The position numbers and the translations under genes are program-made. From assembly GCA_039029935.1 (NCBI GenBank), contig JBCCFC010000689.1:1-7360 (forward strand): a DNA stretch of 7,360 nt, given 5' to 3'. Numbering within the stretch: the stretch's first letter is position 1; the number at the start of each line of letters is the position of its first letter. Below, piece by piece: positions 1 through 7,287 of this stretch. Below the pieces are notes generated by a model, which was not told the origin of the DNA, searched no databases, and worked only from the letters and a program-made list of their open reading frames with translations. This DNA comes from G039029935 sp039029935. GTDB lineage: Bacteria > Chloroflexota > Anaerolineae > Caldilineales > Caldilineaceae.

Positions 1-41
1 GGGATTTGCAACCCGATGAGAAGATTGTCACGCTAATAGCG

Positions 42-71
42 ATGACCTACAAGTACGATAGATATTATGAT
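42..71 (+). promoter_or_regulatory. Possible sigma70-type promoter before nuoK
   Basis: ATGACC at 42-47 (4/6 match to TTGACA) and TATGAT at 66-71 (5/6 match to TATAAT) are separated by 18 bases. Transcription would start near 78 and give a leader of about 70 bases before nuoK. An internal promoter is plausible because a spacer of at least 145 bases separates nuoK from whatever precedes it. The region is AT-rich and such matches arise by chance. Confidence 0.25.
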
Positions 72-91
72 ATAAACTGTGTACAATGTGT

Positions 92-109
92 TGATAACGA
101 TTATTATCA
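92..109. promoter_or_regulatory. Small palindrome resembling a Fur-type operator
   Basis: TGATAA (92-97) and TTATCA (104-109) are perfect inverted half-sites separated by six bases. Bases 92-106 also match the 7-1-7 Fur consensus TGATAATNATTATCA at 12 of 14 defined positions by hand comparison. The site lies just downstream of the possible -10 and about 37 bases before nuoK, where a bound repressor could act. Iron control of complex I would be sensible because the enzyme carries many Fe-S clusters, but that is inference. The same bases could be a weak RNA hairpin or chance. Confidence 0.2.
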
Positions 110-145
110 GTTTTGCAAGATCACACAGGATGAAAGGAAATCTTA

Positions 146-448
146 GTGATTCCAACAAGCAGTTATCTTATTCTTAGCGGCATGATTTTTATCATTGGTA
201 CCATTGGTGTACTGACACGCCGCAATGCATTCATTATCTTTATGTGTGTGGAGATGATGCTTAATAGTGTCAATCTCACGCTCATTGCCTTTAGCCGGCA
301 GTGGGGAAATTTAAACGGGCAGATATTTGTATTTATGGTGATGGCCGTTGCTGCGGCAGAAGTTGCGGTGGGGTTGGCAATTCTGATTTCCCATACAAGA
401 CATACAAATACGACAAATATTGATAAAATTAATCTATTAAAGTGGTAA
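146..448 (+). CDS. nuoK: NADH-quinone oxidoreductase subunit K
   Basis: NuoK is a small membrane subunit of proton-pumping complex I (ND4L homologue). It lies between the quinone-binding end and the antiporter-like subunits. The product has 100 residues, the usual family length. It shows three hydrophobic helices at about 3-23, 28-48 and 60-82. The two conserved intramembrane glutamates are present as Glu36 (motif VEMMLN) and Glu72 (motif AAEVAVGLAI), at the same numbers as in E. coli NuoK. The family motif GVLTRRN (21-27) is clear. The start is GTG: an in-frame TAG directly precedes it, AAAGGA at 133-138 is well spaced as a ribosome binding site, and the N-terminus MIPTSSYLILSG matches the family's typical MIP-hYLxLS opening. 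The next in-frame ATG (residue 13) would delete part of helix 1. A 150-base repeat-filled gap separates it from nuoL. Confidence 0.97.
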   Translation: MIPTSSYLILSGMIFIIGTIGVLTRRNAFIIFMCVEMMLNSVNLTLIAFSRQWGNLNGQIFVFMVMAVAAAEVAVGLAILISHTRHTNTTNIDKINLLKW

Positions 449-463
449 TCTTTTAGATAGGTA

Positions 464-573
464 AATCGGTAGGTCAGTGGTCAGTAAGTCAGTGGTTGGT
501 AGGTCAGTAATCGGTCGTACCCGAATACCGACGCACCGAACATCGTCGCACCGAATATCGTCACACCGAATAC
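464..573. repeat. 15-bp-period palindromic repeat element, copy A (nuoK/nuoL spacer)
   Basis: The left half holds three tandem 15-bp units at 469-483, 484-498 and 499-513, consensus near GTAGGTCAGTGGTCA. After a seven-base centre (514-520) the right half holds three 15-bp units at 521-535, 536-550 and 551-565, consensus near CCGAATATCGTCGCA, plus a partial unit to 573. The right units are approximate reverse complements of the left ones. Hand alignment of the arms matches at roughly three-fifths of positions, so a long imperfect hairpin is possible. The same architecture recurs before nuoN. The element begins about 15 bases after the nuoK stop and ends about 15 bases before the nuoL ribosome binding site. 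No protein, CRISPR-like spacing or transposase accompanies it. It resembles REP-like or short tandem intergenic repeats of other bacteria, but I do not recognise the family. Confidence 0.85.
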
Positions 574-598
574 AGTCTTAAAACTTTGGGGAAACGCC

Positions 599-2494
<1,896 letters not shown>

Positions 2495-2514
2495 ACCAAG
2501 TAAGGTAATACACA

Positions 2515-3993
2515 ATGTTATTATCATTAATTACGTTTCTACCAGCCATTGGCGCAATTGCATTGCTGTTTTTGCCCAATGACCGCTTGAAAAAGCTGGT
2601 GGCGTTGGGTGTCACACTATTAACGTTTGTCATTAGCCTTGTCTTATGGTTTGGCTGGGAAAATGGACAAGCCGCAGCCCAGTTTGTGGAGAAAGCTGAT
2701 TGGCTACCACAGGCTGGCATCTACTACCACATGGGTGTAGACGGCATCAGTGTTCTGTTGGTGCTCTTGACAACGCTCATCATGCCCATTGCCGTTTTCT
2801 TTAGCAATGAGTATGTCCATGACCGTGTGGGACCATATCTGTCACTGATGCTCCTGCTGGAAACAGCCATGTTGGGTGTTTTCTGCGCCTTGGACTTGCT
2901 GCTCTTCTTTGTCTTCTTCGAGTTTAGCCTCATCCCAATGTACTTCTTGATTGGTAAATGGGGTGGCGAAAACCGAACATATGCAGCGACCAAGTTCTTC
3001 TTGTACACATTTGCTGGCTCGGCACTCATGCTGGTCGCTATCATCACTGTATACATGGCAACAGGTACATTTGATTTGGTTGAACTGCAAAGTGCCAACA
3101 TCAGCAGCATGTTACAGACGTGGGCATTCCTGGGCTTTGCCATCGGTTTGGCAGTCAAAGTACCGCTGTTCCCATTCCATACATGGTTGCCGGACGCACA
3201 TGTGCAAGCACCAACGGCTGGCTCGATTATTCTAGCGGGCGTCCTGCTGAAAATGGGCACCTATGGCTATCTACGCATCGCCATTCCATTGTTCCCAGAA
3301 GCATCCATGACGTTTGGACCGTATATTGCAATTCTAGCAGTCATTGGTATCCTGTATGGCGCATTGGTGGCATTGGTGCAGAAGGATGTCAAGTCCTTGG
3401 TGGCCTACAGTTCTGTGGCGCATCTTGGCTATGTAATGTTGGGAATTTTCGCCTTCAATGCACAAGGATACAGCGGTTCAGTACTACAGATGGTCAATCA
3501 TGGCCTTAGCACAGGTGCATTGTTCTTGATGGTCGGTCTTCTCTATGAACGACGCCATACACGAATGTTGGACGATTTTGGTGGCTTGTGGAAGAGTGTC
3601 CCCATTTACTGTGGATTCTTCTTAGTTGTTGCCATGAGCAGCGCAGGCTTGCCGGGTTTGAATGGCTTTGTCGGTGAATTCACGATTCTGCTCGGTATGT
3701 ATGCACATGAACCAGTATTCGCCGTACTTGGGGCATTGGGTGTGATTCTTGCGGCGTGGTATCTGTTGATAGCCTTCCGCAAGATTGCACAGGGACCACT
3801 GACCAACCCAGAAAATGATTCAGACCACTTGGCAGATTTGAATTTGAAAGAGATTGGCATGTTACTGCCATTGGTCATTCTCTTCTTCCTGATTGGTCTG
3901 TTCCCAAATCTGTTCCTAGAAAAGATTAATCCGTCTGTGGAAGCACTGGCGGCTCAACAAGCAGATCAGGCGATTGTGCTTGAACATAAATGA
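2515..3993 (+). CDS. nuoM: NADH-quinone oxidoreductase subunit M
   Basis: NuoM is the middle antiporter-like subunit of complex I (ND4 homologue) and provides one proton path across the membrane. The 492 residues are normal for the family. Conserved residues are visible: Glu136 (FFEFSLIPMYFLIG), Lys215 in the broken helix motif AVKVPLFPFHTWLPDAH, Lys246 (LLKMGTYG), His303 (SSVAHLGYV), His329 (MVNHGLSTGALFL) and Glu388 (GFVGEF). These correspond to E. coli Glu144, Lys234, Lys265, His322, His348 and Glu407. The N-terminal SLITFLPAIGA opening is typical, and TAAGG at 2501-2505 supports the ATG. It follows nuoL closely. It is separated from nuoN by 116 bases that are mostly a palindromic repeat. 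The C-terminus ends in a short hydrophilic tail. No defect is seen. Confidence 0.98.
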   Translation: MLLSLITFLPAIGAIALLFLPNDRLKKLVALGVTLLTFVISLVLWFGWENGQAAAQFVEKADWLPQAGIYYHMGVDGISVLLVLLTTLIMPIAVFFSNEYVHDRVGPYLSLMLLLETAMLGVFCALDLLLFFVFFEFSLIPMYFLIGKWGGENRTYAATKFFLYTFAGSALMLVAIITVYMATGTFDLVELQSANISSMLQTWAFLGFAIGLAVKVPLFPFHTWLPDAHVQAPTAGSIILAGVLLKMGTYGYLRIAIPLFPEASMTFGPYIAILAVIGILYGALVALVQKDVKSLVAYSSVAHLGYVMLGIFAFNAQGYSGSVLQMVNHGLSTGALFLMVGLLYERRHTRMLDDFGGLWKSVPIYCGFFLVVAMSSAGLPGLNGFVGEFTILLGMYAHEPVFAVLGALGVILAAWYLLIAFRKIAQGPLTNPENDSDHLADLNLKEIGMLLPLVILFFLIGLFPNLFLEKINPSVEALAAQQADQAIVLEHK

Positions 3994-4002
3994 AAGTAAT
4001 CG

Positions 4003-4093
4003 GTAGGTCAGTCATCAGTAGGTCAGTCATCAGCAGGTCAGTCATCAGTAACGACTCACCGAACACCGACCCACCGAATACCGACATACCGAC
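4003..4093. repeat. 15-bp-period palindromic repeat element, copy B (nuoM/nuoN spacer)
   Basis: Three near-identical 15-bp units GTAGGTCAGTCATCA lie at 4003-4017, 4018-4032 and 4033-4047 (the third has GCA for GTA). After a short centre (4048-4057) come right-hand units ACCGAACACCGACCC (4058-4072) and ACCGAATACCGACAT (4073-4087) and a partial ACCGAC (4088-4093). Each unit is itself a 7+8 doublet. The right half is an approximate reverse complement of the left; hand alignment from 3999 matches at about two-thirds of positions. The layout is the same as copy A. The last unit ends only a few bases before the weak nuoN ribosome binding site (GAGAG, 4096-4100), so a folded hairpin would sit against the nuoN start. 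Mobility is not shown. Confidence 0.87.
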
Positions 4094-4109
4094 ATGAGAG
4101 TGACGTATC

Positions 4110-5588
4110 ATGAGTATATCTGACTTGAATGTGAGTGTTCTGTTGCCAGAACTGGTCTTGGTTGGGGTCGCCGTTTTGGTGATGCTCGTCGACATCCTTG
4201 GCGGTGATGGCTCCGGTGAGAATGACCGCCCTGCATACCGTTCTGCACTGCCTTGGGTCGCCCTTATTGGCGTTGGCATTACGGAAATGCTCTGCTTTCT
4301 ACAATGGAGTCAACCACCTGCTTACTTCCAGACGGCAGCGATTTCAGACAATTTTGCCTTTGGGGTGCGCTTGATTGTACTGGTGACAACGGGGTTGACT
4401 ATCTGCCTGAGTATGGGCTACATCAGCCGTATCAATAATAAGCAGGGTGAATATTATGCCTTGCTGTTGCTCTGTGCGGTTGGCATGATGATGATGGGCA
4501 CAGCAACTGATCTCATCGTTGTCTTTATTGCTCTTGAGATTTTCTCGCTGTCGCTCTACATTCTGACAGGGCTTCACCGTGAGAATGAGCGCAGTTCAGA
4601 AGCGAGCATGAAATACTTCCTGTTGGGGGCATTTGCCAGTGCATTCTTTGTGTATGGCGCAGCACTCATTTACGGAGCTACAGGCAGCACACAATACGAC
4701 CAGATTGCGGCTATGTTAGCAAGTGGTGGTGGCGAAATCACGTTGTTAATGTTCGGTATTGCCCTGTTGATCGTTGGCTTTGGCTTCAAGGTTAGCTTGG
4801 TTCCATTCCACATGTGGACGCCGGATGTTTACCAGGGTGCGCCTACGCCTATCACAGCATTTATGAGCGTTGGCACAAAGACGGCTACCTTTGCCGCCTT
4901 TGTTCGTGTCTTTGTCGTGGCTCTGCCTGATTATCAGGAGACATGGGGATTGATTTTAGCTGTGCTTGCCATCCTGACGATGACTCTGGGGAATTTGGTC
5001 GCGCTACGTCAAACAAGCCTCAAACGACTGCTGGCCTATTCTAGTATTGCTCACGCTGGCTATATTCTAGTTGGCTTGACACCAGGAACGACTCTTGGTG
5101 CGGATGCGGCTCTGTTCTATCTCTTTTCCTACGCATTCACAAACATTGGCGCATTTGCCGTTGTGATGATGTTGGAGAAAGTCACCGAAGACACACACGA
5201 ACGTGATACGCTGGCGAATCGAGCACGAGGTCTTGCTTCTAAGTATCCGTTATTAGCGATGGCAATGGCAATCTTTATGTTTGGTCTTAGTGGTATGCCA
5301 CCAATGGCGGGATTCTTTGGGAAGTTCTTCATCTTCCAAGCAGCGGTTGAAGGTGGTTGGGCTTGGCTGGCTGTGATTGCGGTCTTGAACAGTGCAATTG
5401 GCGCATATTATTACCTACGTGTGATTATGTCGATGTACCTACGTGATCCAGACGAAGAATCTGCCACAACCATTATTGATGGCACGATGTTACGCTTGGG
5501 TGTTGGCATCGCTGCTGTTGGTACACTCATCGTAGGTATTTTCCCAAGCTACTGGTTTGGCCTGTTCCAAGCGTCACTGGGTGGATAA
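4110..5588 (+). CDS. nuoN: NADH-quinone oxidoreductase subunit N
   Basis: NuoN is the antiporter-like subunit of complex I nearest the quinone-binding end (ND2 homologue). At 492 residues it has usual bacterial length. The functional charges are intact: Glu143 (ALEIFSLSLYIL), Lys168 (SMKYFLLGAFAS), Lys227 in the motif GFKVSLVPFHMWTPDVYQG, Lys257 (VGTKTATFAAF), His315 (SSIAHAGYILVG) and Lys405 (GMPPMAGFFGKFFIF). They correspond to E. coli Glu133, Lys158, Lys217, Lys247, His305 and Lys395. The ribosome binding site is weak: GAGAG at 4096-4100, nine bases before the ATG. The ATG at 4094 is out of frame and is not the start. The gene ends the operon; a strong terminator follows within about 60 bases of the stop. 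No defect is visible. Confidence 0.98.
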   Translation: MSISDLNVSVLLPELVLVGVAVLVMLVDILGGDGSGENDRPAYRSALPWVALIGVGITEMLCFLQWSQPPAYFQTAAISDNFAFGVRLIVLVTTGLTICLSMGYISRINNKQGEYYALLLLCAVGMMMMGTATDLIVVFIALEIFSLSLYILTGLHRENERSSEASMKYFLLGAFASAFFVYGAALIYGATGSTQYDQIAAMLASGGGEITLLMFGIALLIVGFGFKVSLVPFHMWTPDVYQGAPTPITAFMSVGTKTATFAAFVRVFVVALPDYQETWGLILAVLAILTMTLGNLVALRQTSLKRLLAYSSIAHAGYILVGLTPGTTLGADAALFYLFSYAFTNIGAFAVVMMLEKVTEDTHERDTLANRARGLASKYPLLAMAMAIFMFGLSGMPPMAGFFGKFFIFQAAVEGGWAWLAVIAVLNSAIGAYYYLRVIMSMYLRDPDEESATTIIDGTMLRLGVGIAAVGTLIVGIFPSYWFGLFQASLGG

Positions 5589-5597
5589 ATGCGACCG

Positions 5598-5621
5598 ATA
5601 GCCCTACGGAAAGTGGGCTAT
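5598..5621 (+). other. Small hairpin just after nuoN
   Basis: ATAGCCC (5598-5604) pairs perfectly with GGGCTAT (5615-5621). AC/GT pairs extend the stem past one bulged base to a GGAAA loop. No T-run follows, so it is not an intrinsic terminator by itself. Lying between the nuoN stop and the terminator, it could protect the 3' end of the operon mRNA, which is inference. Confidence 0.5.
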
Positions 5622-5646
5622 TACAAACAGAGCTTATACACAAGTC

Positions 5647-5682
5647 AAAAGCGTGGTACAATTACTGTATCACGCTTTTTTT
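5647..5682 (+). terminator. Strong intrinsic terminator of the nuo operon
   Basis: AAAAGCGTGGTACA (5647-5660) pairs with TGTATCACGCTTTT (5666-5679) through 14 positions with only one G-U wobble, around the five-base loop ATTAC. Seven T residues follow at 5676-5682. This is a classic rho-independent terminator. On the - strand the same stem ends in four Ts, so weak bidirectional action is possible. It separates the nuo operon from the PhyH gene. Confidence 0.93.
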
Positions 5683-5724
5683 GTGCATTGATCTAGGCGT
5701 TAATACCTATCGCTGGCACAAAAA
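5678..5724. repeat. Inverted repeat overlapping the nuo terminator T-tract
   Basis: TTTTTGTGC (5678-5686) and GCACAAAAA (5716-5724) are perfect 9-bp inverted repeats. Inside them TAGG (5694-5697) pairs with CCTA (5706-5709), extended by GA/TC past a two-base bulge. The left arm shares the T-tract of the terminator, so the two hairpins cannot both form fully. It may be a structural remnant, part of a back-to-back terminator arrangement, or chance. Confidence 0.4.
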
Positions 5725-5753
5725 TTCAAGCAAACATACACTATACATATAAA
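5725..5753 (+). promoter_or_regulatory. Weak candidate promoter for the PhyH gene
   Basis: A promoter is expected here because a strong terminator lies upstream. The best match is TATAAA (5748-5753, 5/6) with TTCAAG (5725-5730, only 3/6) 17 bases before it. TATACA at 5742-5747 is an alternative -10. The stretch 5683-5800 holds no coding potential that I can see. Confidence 0.25.
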
Positions 5754-5800
5754 TCACTTCTTAAATAGCACACAGCTACAATTACAGGGGGACGGAACAC

Positions 5801-5809
5801 GGGAAGGGG
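5801..5809 (+). promoter_or_regulatory. Purine-rich ribosome binding site that decides the PhyH start
   Basis: GGGAAGGGG contains the AAGG core at 5804-5807, eight bases before the ATG at 5816. The in-frame TTG at 5810 directly abuts this purine run and would leave almost no spacer. This favours the ATG. Confidence 0.65.
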
Positions 5810-5815
5810 TTGACG

Positions 5816-6604
5816 ATGATTAAACTTACAGACGAAGAGATTCGATTTTTTCGAGACCAAGGATATCTGATTAAACGCAATGTCTTGAACCAAGACTTGA
5901 TGGAAAAAGCGAGGGAAAGTTTATGGGATGATGCACCCGCAGAACTGAGTCGGGATGATCCCACCACATGGATCGGTCCATTTACAGAAACATCTGATGA
6001 CCGCGATATGGTGTATCGTGGGTTTACATGGAAGTATCGCAAACGGGGGCATGAGGAGTGGATGCTGCGACTGTTGGCGAAAGACCCATCCGTGTGGACG
6101 ATGGCAGAGCAGTTGGTAGGCAAGGGTGTGCTGCAAGAGCCAGACCGTATTCGTGGCATCTACTGTATGATGCCAGAAGGGGATGTACCTGAGCGGCCGT
6201 ATGGGTGTCATGTAGATCGCCACCCATTTCACTTGGGTGTGGTTGGCTATATCGCTGATGTTGTGCCGGATGGTGGTGGGTTCACCGTATGGCCGGGTAG
6301 TCACAAGCGGTTCTACTATGCGTTTAACTCGCAATACGTACATGATGCCAATGAGCAGTTGCCCGACGACGTTGCCTACTTCAATCAACAACCACACATG
6401 GATTGTCACGGCAAGGCGGGCGATATTGTCTTTTGGCATCATCGCATCGGCCACTCAGCGGGACACAATCGCTCGTCCAATATTCGTCAGGCGGTGCTTT
6501 ATGATTTCAAGCGTAAGAATTTGGATGACCTGTTGGAGACCAAGCCGCATCATGATATGTGGTATGATTGGGATGGGATTCGGGGGTTGGAAGACAATAA
6601 TTAA
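5816..6604 (+). CDS. Phytanoyl-CoA dioxygenase (PhyH) family protein
   Basis: This is a putative cytoplasmic Fe(II)- and 2-oxoglutarate-dependent oxygenase of 262 residues. Members hydroxylate or otherwise oxidise varied small molecules while converting 2-oxoglutarate to succinate and CO2. The N-terminus LTDEEIRFFRDQGYLIKRNVL is the usual PhyH opening. The metal-binding triad is present in ATG-start numbering: His132-x-Asp134 (GCHVD) and distal His213 (HRIGHSAGHN). Arg224, 11 residues after the distal His, is the expected 2-oxoglutarate carboxylate ligand. DGGGFTVWPGSH (152-163) is a typical PhyH core motif. No signal peptide is seen. All catalytic residues are intact, so an active enzyme is expected. 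The substrate cannot be told from sequence; the family includes enzymes acting on acyl-CoAs, ectoine, phosphonates and halogenated or secondary metabolites. ATG at 5816 is chosen over TTG at 5810 because of the spacing to the ribosome binding site. The gene stands alone after a terminator. Confidence 0.9.
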   Translation: MIKLTDEEIRFFRDQGYLIKRNVLNQDLMEKARESLWDDAPAELSRDDPTTWIGPFTETSDDRDMVYRGFTWKYRKRGHEEWMLRLLAKDPSVWTMAEQLVGKGVLQEPDRIRGIYCMMPEGDVPERPYGCHVDRHPFHLGVVGYIADVVPDGGGFTVWPGSHKRFYYAFNSQYVHDANEQLPDDVAYFNQQPHMDCHGKAGDIVFWHHRIGHSAGHNRSSNIRQAVLYDFKRKNLDDLLETKPHHDMWYDWDGIRGLEDNN

Positions 6605-6634
6605 TTCTTGAATTGGTGAATTTATGAATTGTTA
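6603..6634. repeat. 8-bp-period AATT repeat abutting the PhyH stop codon
   Basis: Four tandem 8-bp units AATTCTTG, AATTGGTG, AATTTATG and AATTGTTA occupy 6603-6610, 6611-6618, 6619-6626 and 6627-6634. The AATT core is constant and the first three units end in TG. The first unit overlaps the TAA stop of the PhyH gene. It is degenerate and of unknown role, and does not resemble the 15-bp nuo repeats. Confidence 0.6.
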
Positions 6635-6640
6635 ATGGCA

Positions 6641-6708
6641 GGTACGAGGAAGTACCGAGTCATCCCGAAATGAACGTTTCGAGAGTAAAGTCAATTTTTG
6701 TCTTTTAC
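6641..6708 (+). other. Three consecutive small hairpins in the PhyH/RidA-like spacer
   Basis: GGTAC (6641-6645) pairs with GTACC (6652-6656) around GAGGAA. CGAAA (6666-6670) pairs imperfectly with TTTCG (6677-6681) around TGAACG. GTAAAG (6685-6690) pairs with CTTTTAC (6702-6708) with one bulge, and CAA/TTG pairs lie inside. No long T-run follows the first two; the third has T-rich flanks and could be a weak terminator. The block could be the PhyH mRNA 3' end or a structured leader of the next gene. I do not recognise a known riboswitch. Confidence 0.35.
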
Positions 6709-6711
6709 CTT

Positions 6712-6739
6712 TTGAGCCAATCATTACAAAATCTATAAT
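6712..6739 (+). promoter_or_regulatory. Good sigma70-like promoter match overlapping the RidA-like gene's SD
   Basis: TTGAGC (6712-6717, 4/6) and a perfect TATAAT (6734-6739) are separated by 16 bases. The -10 box directly abuts the Shine-Dalgarno AAGGAG at 6740-6745. A start near 6746 would exclude the SD from the message, so if it is a real promoter its transcript has an extremely short leader. It may instead be a chance match. Confidence 0.35.
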
Positions 6740-6752
6740 AAGGAGAGAATCA

Positions 6753-7205
6753 ATGTCATACATTGCAAAACTGGCCGAGATGGGCTATGAGTTGGAAACG
6801 ATTGAACTAGATACAGGTAAATTTATGGGGGCTGTCCGTGTGGGCAATATGGTCTATACATCTGGGCAGGTGTCTCGCTGGCACGGTGAGGAGATCAAGG
6901 GCAAAGTTGGTCGCGATGTCAGTGTTGAAAAGGGCTATGAGGCCGCAAAGATGTCAGGGCTGTGCTGCTTAGAGGTTGTTCACTCGCTGATTGGCAGCTT
7001 GGATGATGTCGTGCGTGTCGTCAAGGTGCTAGGCATGGTAAATGTTGCGCAGGATTTTGATGATACACCGAACGTGATTCATGGCTGTAGTGACCTGTTC
7101 CTTGATGTCTTTGGGGACAATGGTCGTCATGCGCGTAGTGCGGTGGGGATGACGATTCCGTATAACTATTCGGTTGAGGTGGAAGCAATTTTTGAAGTCA
7201 AGTAG
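6753..7205 (+). CDS. RidA/YjgF/UK114 family protein (long, YjgF-like-1 type)
   Basis: RidA-family proteins are small trimeric cytoplasmic proteins; true RidA hydrolyses reactive enamine/imine intermediates released by PLP enzymes. This product has 150 residues, longer than the roughly 130 of classic RidA, and resembles the YjgF_YER057c_UK114-like-1 subgroup. Evidence is the N-terminal strand motif GNMVYTSGQV (31-40), the block GKVGRDVSVEKGYEAAKMSGLCCLE (50-74, residues at the ends visible), VKVLGMVNVAQDF (90-102) and the C-terminal HARSAVGM (126-133). Arg128 aligns with the substrate-binding Arg105 of E. coli RidA. The final VEVEAIFEVK (141-150) is the family ending, with Glu144 at the position of the active-site Glu120. 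Imine-deaminase activity is therefore possible but unproven for this subgroup. The start is firm: AAGGAG at 6740-6745 lies seven bases before the ATG. A 148-base spacer separates it from the PhyH gene, and a strong terminator follows. Confidence 0.93.
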   Translation: MSYIAKLAEMGYELETIELDTGKFMGAVRVGNMVYTSGQVSRWHGEEIKGKVGRDVSVEKGYEAAKMSGLCCLEVVHSLIGSLDDVVRVVKVLGMVNVAQDFDDTPNVIHGCSDLFLDVFGDNGRHARSAVGMTIPYNYSVEVEAIFEVK

Positions 7206-7224
7206 GTTTCGCAAAAACGATCAG

Positions 7225-7269
7225 AAAGGGTGCAAGGTAAACAAACCTAGTTTACTTCGCACCCTTTTT
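7225..7269 (+). terminator. Long-stem intrinsic terminator after the RidA-like gene
   Basis: AAAGGGTGCAAGGTAAAC (7225-7242) pairs with the 18 bases at 7250-7267 around the loop AAACCTA. There is one A-C mismatch and one G-U pair. Five Ts at 7265-7269 follow the GC-rich base of the stem. It lies 19 bases after the stop, and the AAAG end on the opposite strand makes bidirectional use possible. Confidence 0.9.
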
Positions 7270-7287
7270 AATTTGCGATTGAATGGG

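Larger units (their letters stand above)
1..145. other. AT-rich spacer upstream of nuoK
   Basis: No recognisable gene lies here. In most complex I operons nuoJ sits directly before nuoK, often with little or no gap. No hydrophobic NuoJ-like C-terminus can be read in any + frame, so the nuoJ stop is probably before the window. The third + frame is open from base 3 to a TAG at 143-145, just before the nuoK start. Its 47 codons give a polar, Tyr/Asp/Cys-rich peptide unlike NuoJ. A small hairpin is possible at 27-46 (stem CGCT/AGCG flanked by GTC/GAC). A possible promoter and a palindrome are listed separately. Whether the open frame is the tail of an unusual gene or chance in AT-rich DNA cannot be decided here. 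Confidence 0.5.

Noticed and set aside
182..184. ATG at codon 13 as the nuoK start
   Set aside because: It would remove part of the first helix and the conserved MIPxSxYLILS opening. GTG at 146 has a good ribosome binding site and gives the standard 100 residues.
464..573. CRISPR array
   Set aside because: The repeats are only 15 bp, directly tandem without unique spacers, inverted at the centre, and no cas genes are near.
2724..3260. A 178-codon - strand open frame inside nuoM
   Set aside because: It lies wholly antisense to conserved nuoM sequence and has no recognisable family or start signals. It is best explained as codon-bias shadow.
3926..4279. A 117-codon - strand frame across the nuoM/nuoN spacer with a repeated LLMTD pentapeptide
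   Set aside because: The pentapeptide repeat is just the 15-bp DNA repeat (a multiple of three) read on the - strand. The rest lies antisense to nuoM and nuoN. There is no convincing ribosome binding site or known domain.
5810..5815. TTG at 5810 as the PhyH start
   Set aside because: It touches the purine-rich ribosome binding site with no spacer. ATG at 5816 has eight bases from the AAGG core and fits the family N-terminus.
5921..6454. A 177-codon - strand open frame inside the PhyH gene
   Set aside because: It is antisense to the catalytic core of a well-supported enzyme, and its translation looks random.
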